Numbered from the stretch's first letter, positions 26,278 to 35,558 are shown. The stretch is 64,000 nt of DNA from Bacillota bacterium (GCA_023393165.1 JAEWMJ010000054.1:1-64000); one strand, 5' to 3'. Made by a program: numbers and translations. Notes: a model not told the origin generated them from the sequence alone.

Positions 26278-26440
26278 GGAGCGTCCCCCTTCAATAGTGA
26301 TAAAACAGCCATTCAAGATTATATCAAAAACAAAAGTTTTTGAATTCGTCCAAATGTTAAATTATCATAAATTTTATGTAAAATCCATTGTTAATTTGTA
26401 GATTTATATGCAAATTAACGCAAATCCGATTTTGCAAGTT

Positions 26441-27892
26441 TTAAGGGGTTTCTATAAAAACATACCTGTCTTTGCCGCTTTCCTTGGCCCGGTAGAGGGC
26501 CTGGTCGGCGCGGTATAATAGCGTATTGGTCGTATCTTCCGGGCTTAAATTCGCGGCGCCGAAGCTGACGGTTATTTTATAGGCCTTAAGATCTTTGTCT
26601 TCGCTGATGCGGATGAAAAAGCGTTCAACCATTTTTTTCGCATCACCGAATTCACCGGATATAAAACCGGCGAATTCATCCCCGCCCCAGCGGAAAACGG
26701 CTTCTTTGGAAAAAACTTCGGAAGCGGCGCTGCCGATCTGCCGGATGATTTGGTCTCCTATCAGATGGCCGTGGATATCGTTGATTATTTTGAAATTATC
26801 GATATCAAAAACAAATACAAAAAACGATTTTGCATTTCTGGGCTCTTTCATCGCCGAGCTCAGCGCTTCGTTAAAGCTGCGCCGGTTGGGAAGATCCGAA
26901 AGCGAATCGGTTCTTGCCATCTTGTTCAGGATCTTTTCATTCCGGCGTATCAGCCGGTCAACAATCAGCAGCACGATCAAAACCACCCCTGCCAGAATGA
27001 TGAAGTCGCTGATAAGCTGCACATAAAAAGACTGCGTCAAAACGGATGTGTCTTTTTTGATTAGCAGATACCAGTCCATATCTTCTATATACCGGGTAAT
27101 CAGATATCCGTCCGATTTGCCGTCGTTGTATTGAAAGATCTGCATTGAATTGCTGCCGATAATTTTATCTTTATTGGCGGAAAGCGCGCTTAAATCGAAA
27201 ACATTTTTCTTTTCAATATCATTAGAATCCGAACTCACCTGAACAATACCATCCTGATTGAAAAGGGTGGCCTCAAGGCTAAAATCGTTTTCAAAGGATC
27301 TCAGCAGACTTTGCACCTGGTCCAGTTCAAGACCCACACCGGTAACGCCCAACAGTTTGCCGTTTTCGTCCTGGATACGGCAGTTGATAAAAACGGTAAG
27401 GCGGTCCCGGTTTGCCTGGTCCGTATCCACATCCAGATCGTAGAGTTTGTTTGTTTTCAAAAAGGTATAGTACCACTGGTCGTGATCGTCCGAGGGACTG
27501 ATCACCTTGTTGAGCCCCTTGAAATAGTAATAATTCTGTGTCGCTTCGGACACCAGAAATACGGAATTATAGCCGTACTTTTCTTTAATGCCCAGAAGAT
27601 AGTTTATAAGCGCCTGCGCGTGTCCGGCAGACAGGTTTCCGGCCGCTTCGTCTTTCAGCCAGGTTTTGAGAAAACTGTCGTTTGCCATTGTCAGGGATAC
27701 AAATATCGGTTTGGTAAGTTCGCCTCTAATGTCCGAGTATATGCCTGTGGAGGTCAGCTTGGAAATATTGAGGATATCGTCCTTTATTACCTTGCTGTAG
27801 GTATTGTAACTTGTGATTCCGACAGCAACAAAACCAATCAATATGACGCAGCAAATCAAAAAATTTATGCGTACCTTAAACTTTTTTTCCAT
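26441..27892 (-). CDS. Membrane diguanylate cyclase with extracellular Cache-type sensor
   Basis: This 483-residue protein has a transmembrane helix at about 8-28, a large extracellular segment to about 280 resembling a dCache domain (VFLVSEATQNYYYFKG, then LLGVTGVGLELDQVQSLL), a second helix at about 290-312 and a C-terminal GGDEF domain. The active site reads RWGGDEFAGF and the start SDLPNRRSFNEAL is canonical, so c-di-GMP synthesis is likely. The inhibitory I-site RxxD is absent. ATG 27892 follows AGAGGTAAG. It may feed c-di-GMP to motility or the filament locus, but no receptor is visible here. Confidence 0.9.
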   Translation of the reverse strand: MEKKFKVRINFLICCVILIGFVAVGITSYNTYSKVIKDDILNISKLTSTGIYSDIRGELTKPIFVSLTMANDSFLKTWLKDEAAGNLSAGHAQALINYLLGIKEKYGYNSVFLVSEATQNYYYFKGLNKVISPSDDHDQWYYTFLKTNKLYDLDVDTDQANRDRLTVFINCRIQDENGKLLGVTGVGLELDQVQSLLRSFENDFSLEATLFNQDGIVQVSSDSNDIEKKNVFDLSALSANKDKIIGSNSMQIFQYNDGKSDGYLITRYIEDMDWYLLIKKDTSVLTQSFYVQLISDFIILAGVVLIVLLIVDRLIRRNEKILNKMARTDSLSDLPNRRSFNEALSSAMKEPRNAKSFFVFVFDIDNFKIINDIHGHLIGDQIIRQIGSAASEVFSKEAVFRWGGDEFAGFISGEFGDAKKMVERFFIRISEDKDLKAYKITVSFGAANLSPEDTTNTLLYRADQALYRAKESGKDRYVFIETP

Positions 27893-28230
27893 AATTTATC
27901 TTACCTCTGCAGATGACGCATAAGTTCTTTAAAAAGCAGCAAGAACGATTATGCCTGAAACAATTGAGCGCTGTTTTAGCGGCCTTCAGGTGCCAGGGGT
28001 ACTTTAATTACCTGATGGAATCCGTAATTTTGGCATTTATGTATATAATAATATCCTTGATCCGTCTTTTCAATTAAATTTTAAAAAATAACTTATTTTT
28101 ATATATTTCGCGTTTATGCCGGGGTATATTATAAAAAATATATATAAAACAACCTGTCCGTATATATGATATTTATTTCAAAAATAAAAATAATATATTG
28201 AAAGAACTTTTTCTGGCAATGGGAGAAAAT
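27893..28230. other. Divergent intergenic region
   Basis: These 338 bases separate the cyclase and PPK2 starts. A nested inverted repeat (CCTGAA ... TTCAGG enclosing GCGCT ... AGCGG, 27952-27996) is visible, and the part next to PPK2 is very AT-rich. No gene is seen. Confidence 0.4.
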
Positions 28231-29049
28231 ATGAATAATAGGTTTATTGTTCCGCACGGCGGCCGCGGTTTGAACCTGGCGGAATGGGACCCTGAAGATA
28301 CGGGCGGGATTACAAAAGAAAACGTTGCGGAAGAATACGGAAAACTTCATAATGAGTTTTACGCTCTTCAGGAACTTTTTTATGCGTCCAAACAATACGG
28401 GCTTCTGATCATTCTGCAGGGAATGGACTGCAGCGGAAAGGACGGGACGGTAAAGAACACCCTCGCGGGCGTTAATCCAAACGGGTTTTATGTAGAAAAC
28501 TTCAAGACGCCCTCGCCGGAGGAGTCGGGCCACGATTATTTATGGCGGATACACAAAAAAATCCCGAAGAAAGGCGATATCACGGTATTCAACAGATCAT
28601 ATTACGAGGATGTCCTGATAACCCGCGTGCACAATATGATCGACGATGATACGGCGTTTGGGAGGTTCGGCGAGATCCGGGAGTTCGAGAAATATTTATT
28701 CCGGAACAACATCGTCATTTTAAAATTCTTCCTTCATATATCAAAGGAATTTCAGCGGAAAAAACTTGAGAATAGGCTGAAAAACCCGGAAAAGAACTGG
28801 AAGTTTTCCGAGACCGATCTGAAGGAAAGAGCGTTTTGGGATGAATACCAAAAATGTTATGAAGACGCGCTCGCAAACTGCAGTATAAAAGAAGCGCCCT
28901 GGCATATTATTCCCGCCGACAGGAGGTGGTTCCGCGATCATATTATATTGAAAACGATCGTCGGCAGGATGAGGGAGTTAAAGCTGGAGTACCCGAAAAT
29001 AGCGGGAAATTTGCAGGAGCTGATCAGGGAAGTAACAATAGAAAACTAA
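28231..29049 (+). CDS. ppk2: Polyphosphate kinase 2 family protein
   Basis: PPK2 enzymes transfer phosphate between polyphosphate and nucleotides. The 272-residue single-domain protein has Walker A GMDCSGKDGTVKNTL (about 67-81), the FKTPSPEESGHDYLWRIHKKIP segment (about 92-113) and Walker B/lid IT VFNRSYYEDVLITRVHN followed by FFLHISKEFQRKKLENRL. This layout fits the PF03976 group, class I or III; the nucleotide preferred is not clear. ATG 28231 follows GGGAG at a good distance; an ATG four codons earlier is possible. Confidence 0.92.
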   Translation: MNNRFIVPHGGRGLNLAEWDPEDTGGITKENVAEEYGKLHNEFYALQELFYASKQYGLLIILQGMDCSGKDGTVKNTLAGVNPNGFYVENFKTPSPEESGHDYLWRIHKKIPKKGDITVFNRSYYEDVLITRVHNMIDDDTAFGRFGEIREFEKYLFRNNIVILKFFLHISKEFQRKKLENRLKNPEKNWKFSETDLKERAFWDEYQKCYEDALANCSIKEAPWHIIPADRRWFRDHIILKTIVGRMRELKLEYPKIAGNLQELIREVTIEN

Positions 29050-29079
29050 AAAAAAAAGTATAAAAATGAAATATTTTTA

Positions 29080-29108
29080 TTGAAAGTTTTCATGATTTGT
29101 AGTAAATT
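29080..29108 (+). promoter_or_regulatory. Candidate promoter of pckG
   Basis: TTGAAA (29080-29085) and TAAATT (29103-29108) are 17 bases apart, giving a 5' leader of about 145 bases before pckG. Confidence 0.45.
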
Positions 29109-29261
29109 CTTAACCAAAGCATATTTTTTTAGCAAGACCCCGGAAAAACAGAGGATACTTTTTGGGGCTTAAAATTGAGTCAATCGGGTTGCTGCGGATA
29201 ATATGCTTTAAGTAAATCCGCTGCCGTAATCCGCAAAAATATTTTGAAATGGAGAATCGTA

Positions 29262-31055
29262 ATGACAAAACATGTGAAATTGCAAAGCTGGGTAAACGAA
29301 GTTGCAGAACTGTGTCAGCCGGACAGCATTTACTGGTGCGACGGCTCTCAGGAAGAGAACGACAGGCTTCTTTCCGAAATGGTGGCATCCGGGGCGGCTG
29401 TTAAACTGAACCCGGAAAAGCGTCCGGGTTGTTATCTTTTCCGCAGCCATCCTTCGGATGTAGCGCGCGTGGAAGACCGGACCTTTATTGCGTCCCGTAA
29501 AAAGGAAGACGCAGGCCCGACGAATAACTGGATTGATCCTGTAGAACTGAAAGCCACGATGACCGAATTATACCGCGGCAGCATGAAGGGCAGAACCATG
29601 TACATTATACCGTTTTCCATGGGCCCTATCGGTTCGCCGATATCCAAGATCGGCGTTGAAATCACCGACAGCCCCTATGTTGTTGTGAATATGCGCATAA
29701 TGACCCGTATGGGCAAGGCTGTTCTGGATGCGCTGGGAGAAGACGGCGATTTTGTGCAGTGCCTGCACTCGGTTGGAGCGCCGCTTGAAAAAGGGCAGGA
29801 AGACGTCGCATGGCCCTGCGCGCCTATTGAAAAGAAATATATCAGCCACTTCCCGGAAGAAAGGCTTATCTGGTCTTACGGTTCCGGTTACGGCGGAAAC
29901 GCCCTTCTGGGCAAAAAATGCTTCGCGCTGCGCATCGCTTCGGTGCAGGCGCATGACGAAGGCTGGCTGGCGGAGCATATGCTCATCCTGCGCCTGACCG
30001 ATCCCAAGGGAAATAAAAAGTATATTACCGGCGCATTCCCGAGCGCCTGCGGAAAAACCAACCTTGCGATGCTTGTTCCAACCATTCCCGGCTGGAAAGT
30101 TGAAACCATCGGCGACGATATTTCGTGGATGAAGTTCGGCAAAGACGGACGGCTGTACGCGATCAATCCGGAAGCAGGCTTCTTCGGCGTAGCGCCCGGA
30201 ACATCCTTTGATTCCAACTACAATGCCATGAAGAGCACGGAAACGAACACCATATTCACCAACGTGGCGCTGACGGACGACGGCGACGTCTGGTGGGAAG
30301 GCATCGGAACTCCGGCTCCCGATCATCTGATCGACTGGAAAGGAAACGACTGGACGCCGGGCAGCGAGACGCCGGCAGCGCATCCCAACGCGCGGTTTAC
30401 GGCTCCGGCCAAACAGTGCCCCGTGATCGCTCCCGAGTGGGAAGACTCGGCAGGCGTGCCCATTTCCGCCATACTGATCGGCGGACGCCGTCCCAGCACG
30501 ATTCCGCTGGTACATGAGAGCTTTGACTGGAACCACGGCATATTTATGGGCTCCATCATGGGTTCTGAAATCACGGCTGCGGCAATATCGGCTAACATCG
30601 GCCAGGTCCGCCGCGACCCGTTTGCAATGCTGCCCTTCTGCGGATACAATATTTCGGATTATCTGCAGCATTGGCTGGATATCGGCACAAAAACGGATGC
30701 CGGTAAACTGCCCAAGATTTTCTATGTCAACTGGTTCCGCAAGGATGCAAACGGCAAATGGCTGTGGCCCGGATTCGGCGAAAACAGCCGCGTATTAAAA
30801 TGGATCGTTGAGAGAACGGCCGGAGAGGGCAAGGCAAAGAAGACCCCCATCGGATATATGCCCACGGAAGACGTAATCGACGTTAACGGTCTTAATGTAA
30901 ACAAAGAGGATATGGAAGAGCTGCTGAAAGTGAATAATGACGAATGGCTCCGCGAAGTGGCTTCCATTAAAGAATATTATGCAAAATTCGGCGACAGGCT
31001 GCCTGCGGAAATGAAAAAGCAGCTTGCGGCGCTGGAAGAAAGACTGCAAAAATAA
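29262..31055 (+). CDS. pckG: Phosphoenolpyruvate carboxykinase (GTP)
   Basis: PckG interconverts oxaloacetate and PEP using GTP/GDP. The 597-residue protein has the family length and motifs: the substrate loop YRGSMKGRTMYIIPFSMGP (about 101-119), YGSGYGGNALLGKKC (about 206-220), the kinase P-loop GAFPSACGKTNLAML (about 253-267), GDDISWMKFG and the EGIGTPAPDHLIDWKG region. ATG 29262 follows GGAGAATCGTA; an in-frame ATG six codons upstream lacks a site. In anaerobes the enzyme often runs anaplerotically from PEP. A terminator follows. Confidence 0.96.
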   Translation: MTKHVKLQSWVNEVAELCQPDSIYWCDGSQEENDRLLSEMVASGAAVKLNPEKRPGCYLFRSHPSDVARVEDRTFIASRKKEDAGPTNNWIDPVELKATMTELYRGSMKGRTMYIIPFSMGPIGSPISKIGVEITDSPYVVVNMRIMTRMGKAVLDALGEDGDFVQCLHSVGAPLEKGQEDVAWPCAPIEKKYISHFPEERLIWSYGSGYGGNALLGKKCFALRIASVQAHDEGWLAEHMLILRLTDPKGNKKYITGAFPSACGKTNLAMLVPTIPGWKVETIGDDISWMKFGKDGRLYAINPEAGFFGVAPGTSFDSNYNAMKSTETNTIFTNVALTDDGDVWWEGIGTPAPDHLIDWKGNDWTPGSETPAAHPNARFTAPAKQCPVIAPEWEDSAGVPISAILIGGRRPSTIPLVHESFDWNHGIFMGSIMGSEITAAAISANIGQVRRDPFAMLPFCGYNISDYLQHWLDIGTKTDAGKLPKIFYVNWFRKDANGKWLWPGFGENSRVLKWIVERTAGEGKAKKTPIGYMPTEDVIDVNGLNVNKEDMEELLKVNNDEWLREVASIKEYYAKFGDRLPAEMKKQLAALEERLQK

Positions 31056-31084
31056 ATTTTGCATCACGCGTTTTAATGCGGTTT

Positions 31085-31120
31085 TATGGCCTTCTGCCCG
31101 GGAATGGGCGGAAGGCCATA
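31085..31120 (+). terminator. Terminator of pckG
   Basis: TATGGCCTTC pairs perfectly with GAAGGCCATA and the stem continues through GCCC/GGGC; TTTTAT follows. Confidence 0.8.
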
Positions 31121-31243
31121 TTTTATAAAAATGGCGGAAAGTGATATTATTCGTTTACAAACGGTACGGTTATGTTATATATAACAAAAATCGTCATTTT
31201 CTCTTGAAAAAGGCGTTCAGTTTTGAATTTAAAGGAGAAAAAT

Positions 31244-31669
31244 ATGATCTGGAAAGAAAAGTACCGGATCGGTGTTCCGGTAATCGACAGTCAGCATGAA
31301 GAATTGTTCCGCAGGGTAACGGCTTTTGTGGAAGCATTGCGTTCGCTCGGCCCATGGGAAGAAAAAATGCCCCTGGTCAACGATACGCTCGAATTTATGA
31401 AGGATTATGTCGTCACACATTTTGCCGACGAGGAAGCCTATCAGGCTGCCGTGGGATATCCCGGCTTGGGTGAGCACAAAAAGGTGCACGACGGCATGGT
31501 GGCCTATGTGGGCGAGGTTGCCTCCAATTATGCCGCTTCGGGCTGCCCGGAAGTTTTGATGCAGCAGTTTGCCGGAAAACTGCTGGCATGGCTTATCAAC
31601 CATGTGGCGGCCGCAGATCAAAAAATTGCCGATTACGCGGAAGGAAAGGAAGTGCTTAAGAATGTCTGA
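31244..31669 (+). CDS. Bacteriohemerythrin
   Basis: This 141-residue four-helix protein binds O2 at a di-iron site. The ligands are visible: GVPVIDSQHEELF (His about 19), a second block FMKDYVVTHFADEEAYQ (His and Glu), HKKVHDGM (two His) and INHVAAADQ (His, Asp). ATG 31244 follows AAAGGAGAAAAAT. It overlaps the cheX start by eight bases, so the two are co-translated. Possible roles are oxygen sensing, storage or delivery; pairing with CheX favours a link to taxis. Confidence 0.92.
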   Translation: MIWKEKYRIGVPVIDSQHEELFRRVTAFVEALRSLGPWEEKMPLVNDTLEFMKDYVVTHFADEEAYQAAVGYPGLGEHKKVHDGMVAYVGEVASNYAASGCPEVLMQQFAGKLLAWLINHVAAADQKIADYAEGKEVLKNV

Positions 31670-32105
31670 CCAGATACTTGTTTCTTTTTCGGATGCTACG
31701 CGGGACACGCTAAAGCTTATGCTGGACCTGGAGGCGACTGCCGGCCAACCCGCGGTCAGCGAAGAGACGGGCGAACAGCTGCGCGTTGCGATTGAGATCA
31801 CGGGAGACATCCAGGGTGTGGTGTATTACCGGTTTCCCAGTAAGACCGTCATTGAGATCGTGAAGATCATGAGCGGAATGGAGATTGGCGAAATAGATGA
31901 TTTCGTGTCCTCCGCTATCGGCGAAATGGCCAATATCATCAGCGGAAACGCAATGAACTCCCTTTATGAGAAAAAGTTCGTCTGCGATATAAAACCGCCG
32001 CAAATCACCATGGACAAGCCGTCCGCAGAATGCACGGATATCGGGAGCGGAACGCAGGTGGTCACGGACATAGGCGTTTTTAATCTGGATTTGTTTAAAA
32101 AGTAA
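31662..32105 (+). CDS. cheX: CheX-family chemotaxis phosphatase
   Basis: CheX-type proteins remove phosphate from CheY. The 147-residue product has the conserved phosphatase helix AIGEMANIISGNAMNSL (about 84-100) with the E-x2-N signature, and the beta strands GVVYYRFP and VVTDIGVFNLDLF typical of CheC/CheX/FliY domains. The ATG at 31662 lies inside the hemerythrin stop region (eight-base overlap). No other che genes are next to it; an MCP is at 56120. Confidence 0.85.
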   Translation: MSDQILVSFSDATRDTLKLMLDLEATAGQPAVSEETGEQLRVAIEITGDIQGVVYYRFPSKTVIEIVKIMSGMEIGEIDDFVSSAIGEMANIISGNAMNSLYEKKFVCDIKPPQITMDKPSAECTDIGSGTQVVTDIGVFNLDLFKK

Positions 32106-32186
32106 AGACTTTATTGGCGCAGTCCAAGTTTTTGGAAAAATAAAATGTTATAATAAAAAAAGACGCAGGAAAGGTGGTTTAAATCC

Positions 32187-32780
32187 ATGCAGAACGAGAG
32201 GCTGCTCAAACAGATCCAATTTATTACAGAGATCGACCGCTTAAAAGAGATATTCAGGCAGAACGTGCTGATCGGCTCCGGACGAAACGAGAACGATGCG
32301 GAACATTCCTGGCATCTGGCAATAATGGCGATCCTTTTATCCGAGTACTCGGCTGAAAAGGATATTGACGTCCTGCGCGTCGTCAAAATGGCGCTGATCC
32401 ACGATCTGGTGGAAATAGACGCCGGAGATACCTACTGCTATGACGAAAAAGGGTATGAGGACAAGGACGAGCGGGAGCGGAAGGCGGCCGAAAGGCTGTT
32501 TCATTTGCTGCCCGAAGACCAGGCGCGGGAGATATTCGAACTGTGGCGGGAGTTTGAAGAACTCTCTACCCCGGAATCCCGGTTTGCGGCCTGCCTGGAC
32601 AGATTTCAGCCTTTGATCCTGAACGTAAACACGCAAGGGCATACCTGGCGAAAACCGGGGATCACAAGCGAAAAAGTCTATAAACGCAACGGGCTGCTGG
32701 AAGAAAACGCGCCCGCGCTCTGGGAATATGCAAAAGAGGCAATAGAAGATTCTGTCCGGAAGGGCATATTAAAAAGATAG
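32187..32780 (+). CDS. HD-domain hydrolase (YfbR/HD_3-like)
   Basis: This 197-residue protein has the HD-domain metal ligands: ENDAEHSWHLAIMAI (His about 33), ALIHDLVEIDAGD (HD pair about 72-73) and a later Asp in AACLDRFQPL (about 131). The size and motifs place it with HD_3 family 5'-nucleotidase/YfbR-like phosphohydrolases acting on dNMPs or similar small phosphates. The ATG follows GAAAGGTGGTTTAAATCC. The gene is monocistronic with a terminator at 32864-32884. Confidence 0.85.
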   Translation: MQNERLLKQIQFITEIDRLKEIFRQNVLIGSGRNENDAEHSWHLAIMAILLSEYSAEKDIDVLRVVKMALIHDLVEIDAGDTYCYDEKGYEDKDERERKAAERLFHLLPEDQAREIFELWREFEELSTPESRFAACLDRFQPLILNVNTQGHTWRKPGITSEKVYKRNGLLEENAPALWEYAKEAIEDSVRKGILKR

Positions 32781-32863
32781 CGGGCGAAAAGACTCTAAAT
32801 ACCTTTTATAAGGCTTTACAAGCGCTTTAAAAAGACTTTGCAAAGATTTTAAAATGGCTTTGC

Positions 32864-32884
32864 AAGGGCATAGCCCATGCCCTT
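32864..32884 (+). terminator. Terminator of the HD hydrolase gene
   Basis: AAGGGCAT and ATGCCCTT form an eight-pair stem with a five-base loop, followed by T8. The 80 bases before it contain repeated CTTTRCAAR/TTTAAAA words without clear function. Confidence 0.8.
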
Positions 32885-32937
32885 TTTTTTCTAGTTGTAA
32901 AAATTTACCATAGAGCATAATTAAAAACAAATCACAA

Positions 32938-32966
32938 TGTTAAAAAAAGTTAAATAATGTTATAAT
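32938..32966 (+). promoter_or_regulatory. Candidate promoter of the filament-like cluster
   Basis: A perfect TATAAT (32961-32966) is preceded at 17 bases by a weak TGTTAA. It lies about 70 bases before the transglutaminase lipoprotein gene. Confidence 0.45.
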
Positions 32967-33039
32967 AGATTCGAATATTGCGGAAAAAAGGAATTTTTGA
33001 AAATTCAAGTTTGACAGCGAATGGACTGAAAGGGAAAAA

Positions 33040-34014
33040 ATGCGTTTAGTTGTTTTGGCGGTCTTGATTGCTTTTTTATTGCCGATAGCTGCAGGATGCG
33101 CGGCGGCCCCGGATAAGGGAATTGCGACGGATGCCGGGTCCGGGCGGAATGCCGATACCGCGGAAACTTTGGGTGCGGACGCCGGGGCCTTGAGCGGCGC
33201 CGAATACGGCGAATTAAAGAAAAGCGTGAATATGCCCGAGCAATCCTTGATTGACGCGGTTGCTTCGGACGGCTATACGATCGATCTTTCCAATAAAAAC
33301 AAGGGTTATCTGACGGTAAGCAGCGAGAGCGTTCCCGGCAAGAAGATCAAGGTGCAGATTTCCAAAGACGGCGAAAAATACAATTACGATTTTACGGGAG
33401 AAGGCCCGTTTACAACTTATCCGCTCCAGATGGGGGACGGCGTATATCAAATCACCATATACGAAAATATTGAGGACGATAAATACGCGCAGGTGACGGG
33501 CACGGAAACGGAAGTTCATCTGGACAACGAATTTGCGCCCTATCTGCTGCCCAGCCAGATCGTTGATTATACGCCCGATAGCAATGCGGTCTATAAATCC
33601 TTTGCGCTCACTGCCGCGGCCAAAAACGACCTTGAGCGTGTGGCGGACGTGTACGGATATATTGTGGACAATATTACTTATGACCAGCAGAAGGCGGACA
33701 GCGTGGAGACCGGTTATCTGCCGGATGTGGACGAGACGCTTTCCACCCAAAAAGGAATATGCTACGACTATTCCGCGCTGCTTGCCTGCATGCTGCGCGC
33801 AGAGAACATTCCTACCCGGCTGGTGATGGGGTATGTATCCGGAGTGGATGTATACCATGCATGGAATGAAGTATATATCACCGATGTGGGATGGGTGCGG
33901 ACGGCCGTTTATTTTGACGGGAAGAACTGGCAGACGGCGGATTCCACATTCGGAGCGGCAAACTCTCAGAATCCGGGGAAAGACGCGAAATACACCCGCG
34001 TAAAATGGTATTGA
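33040..34014 (+). CDS. Transglutaminase-like lipoprotein
   Basis: This 324-residue protein has a lipoprotein signal (LLPIAAGC, Cys about 20), a linker, a beta-rich region (about 70-170) and a C-terminal transglutaminase/protease-like core. The catalytic triad is readable: Cys in KGICYDYSALLACMLRAENIP (about 240), His in VYHAWNEVYI (about 272) and Asp in WQTADSTFG (about 298). Such surface enzymes crosslink or cleave proteins or peptidoglycan. It lies 17 bases before the PilC-like gene, so it probably belongs to the same transcript and may act on the filament or cell wall. Confidence 0.88.
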   Translation: MRLVVLAVLIAFLLPIAAGCAAAPDKGIATDAGSGRNADTAETLGADAGALSGAEYGELKKSVNMPEQSLIDAVASDGYTIDLSNKNKGYLTVSSESVPGKKIKVQISKDGEKYNYDFTGEGPFTTYPLQMGDGVYQITIYENIEDDKYAQVTGTETEVHLDNEFAPYLLPSQIVDYTPDSNAVYKSFALTAAAKNDLERVADVYGYIVDNITYDQQKADSVETGYLPDVDETLSTQKGICYDYSALLACMLRAENIPTRLVMGYVSGVDVYHAWNEVYITDVGWVRTAVYFDGKNWQTADSTFGAANSQNPGKDAKYTRVKWY

Positions 34015-34031
34015 ATTTGGAGGACCGGAAA

Positions 34032-35093
34032 ATGCCTGAAACTGAAAAACCAAGGAAAAGATCCGTATCCTATGAAGAGATCGCTTCGTTTTGCGAACAA
34101 ACATCCATGCTGCTTAAGGCCGGCGTCCAGCTGGTGCAGTGCATGGACGCGATCGTGGAGGATATGCCCGAGACAGGCCTTAAGGAGGTTTTTAAAAAAG
34201 TAGCGCAAAGAGTGAGGGAAACCGGCCTTTTATCGTTTGGCCTGGAGGATGCCGGAGCATTCCCGGATTATTTCGTTCAGATGGTGAAAATAGGCGAAAA
34301 GTCAGGAAGGCTGGACGATACGCTCTCGTCGCTCGCCCTGCATTACGACAGGCTGCAAACCTTTCAAAACCAGATAAAAAGCGCGGTATTATATCCGATG
34401 ATACTGATTGGTATCATGGCGGCGGTGATATTTGTATTGATGAACAATGTGCTGCCGGTATTCCGCCAGGTTTACCTGCAGCTGGGAAGCGGCGCGCAAG
34501 ACGTCACGGGAGGGGCCATGCAGTTTGGATTATCCGCGGGAACGGTGATACTAATCGTGCTGGTTGCCTTGTTTGTGCTGATCTCGGTTGCGCTCGGCGT
34601 CTGGAAAAGCAAAAGAGGAGGCAGGGCTTTGTCCGGATTTCTTTCAAGATTCCCTTTTACCAGAAAAATATCCGCCAAGATCGCGACGGGGAAATTTGCC
34701 TCCGCAATGGCTATTCAGCTGGTCAGCGGCATTCAGCCCGAGTCCGCGGTTGATTTAGCCGCGACCACGGTGGATAACCCATTTGTACTTGCAAAGATAG
34801 AAAAAAGCAAGGAACTGGCCGCAGGCAATCTTTCCTGGGGCCGGGCGATCGACGGCAGCGGAATCTTTACAGGCACGGATAACCGGCTTGTAAAGATTGG
34901 CCTCAAATCCGGCCTGCTGGACCATGCCATGCAAAAAATCGCAGAGGTTTACGATGGAGAAGTGGAAACGGCGATGGGCCGGATATCGGGCGTGATTGAG
35001 CCCGTTCTGGTTGCAATCCTTTCCGTAGTGATAGGGGTTTTGCTTATTTCGGTAATGCTGCCTCTGATCAACATGATGTCCATGATCGGCTAG
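34032..35093 (+). CDS. PilC/GspF-type inner-membrane platform protein
   Basis: This 353-residue polytopic protein has two T2SSF domains: SFCEQTSMLLKAGVQLVQCM (about 15-34) and KFASAMAIQLVSGIQPESAV (about 218-237), each followed by the GEKSGRLDDTL or GLKSGLLDHAM signature, with helices at about 115-140, 165-190 and 325-350. In type IV pili and type II secretion this protein anchors the ATPase and builds the filament. ATG 34032 follows GGAGGACCGGAAA. It is downstream of the transglutaminase lipoprotein and upstream of the pilin-like genes. Confidence 0.92.
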   Translation: MPETEKPRKRSVSYEEIASFCEQTSMLLKAGVQLVQCMDAIVEDMPETGLKEVFKKVAQRVRETGLLSFGLEDAGAFPDYFVQMVKIGEKSGRLDDTLSSLALHYDRLQTFQNQIKSAVLYPMILIGIMAAVIFVLMNNVLPVFRQVYLQLGSGAQDVTGGAMQFGLSAGTVILIVLVALFVLISVALGVWKSKRGGRALSGFLSRFPFTRKISAKIATGKFASAMAIQLVSGIQPESAVDLAATTVDNPFVLAKIEKSKELAAGNLSWGRAIDGSGIFTGTDNRLVKIGLKSGLLDHAMQKIAEVYDGEVETAMGRISGVIEPVLVAILSVVIGVLLISVMLPLINMMSMIG

Positions 35094-35100
35094 GGGTAAC

Positions 35101-35409
35101 ATGATTGATTTTATGCGGAAAATCAAAGGGTTTTGGTTTCAGGCGCTTTTGCTGGCGCTTGTTTGCGCGTTTGTTTTGATCGGCGTCCATTCCGCTTCCG
35201 TGAATTCGTCGTCCGAGGGGCTTAAAATTACGGAAAAAGCCATACACAGGGCACTCGTGCAGTGCTATGCGATCGAAGGCGCGTATCCCCCCGATATAGC
35301 GTACCTGGAGGATAACTACGGCGTCATGATTGATCACGATAAATATTTCATTTATTATGACGCTTATGCCCAAAATATTATTCCGGACGTGGTTGTGACG
35401 GAAAAGTAA
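35101..35409 (+). CDS. Small pilin-like membrane protein
   Basis: This 102-residue protein has a short basic N-terminus, a Gly (KIKG, residue 9) followed by a hydrophobic helix FWFQALLLALVCAFVLIGVH, then a small extracellular domain containing AYPPDIAYLEDNYGVMI, a motif reminiscent of the GxYPxxLxxL segment of type IV pseudopilins. The usual Glu at +5 after the Gly is Ala, so it would be a non-canonical pilin or an accessory protein. The ATG is seven bases after the PilC stop and follows AGGGGTAAC. Confidence 0.65.
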   Translation: MIDFMRKIKGFWFQALLLALVCAFVLIGVHSASVNSSSEGLKITEKAIHRALVQCYAIEGAYPPDIAYLEDNYGVMIDHDKYFIYYDAYAQNIIPDVVVTEK

Positions 35410-35547
35410 TACTATTCCGAGATTAAAAACGTTGCATATTTTAATCCGGCAATCTTTAATTGCCGTTGCGGCAAAGCCGCAAGCGGACAGTATTGCACAA
35501 TATCCGCACGTGCTTTGCCCGTTGCCGCATAAAATGCGGATTAGTAT
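35409..35547. repeat. 139-bp imperfect palindrome within the filament operon
   Basis: The ends ATACTATTCCG (35409-35419) and CGGATTAGTAT (35537-35547) are inverted repeats. Inside, TTGCATATTTTAATCCGGCAA partly pairs with TTGCCGCATAAAATGCGG, and GCAAAGC...GCTTTGC encloses GCGGACAGTATT/AATATCCGC; a local GCGGC-AAA-GCCGC stem also exists. It starts on the last base of the previous stop codon and ends just before the ribosome site of the next gene. It could be an RNA processing or attenuation element, or a MITE-like insert. Confidence 0.7.
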
Positions 35548-35558
35548 AAGGAGTTAAG

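Noticed and set aside
29568..30671. Minus-strand open frame of 367 codons
   Set aside because: It is the shadow of pckG; composition is Arg/His-rich and no family is recognisable.
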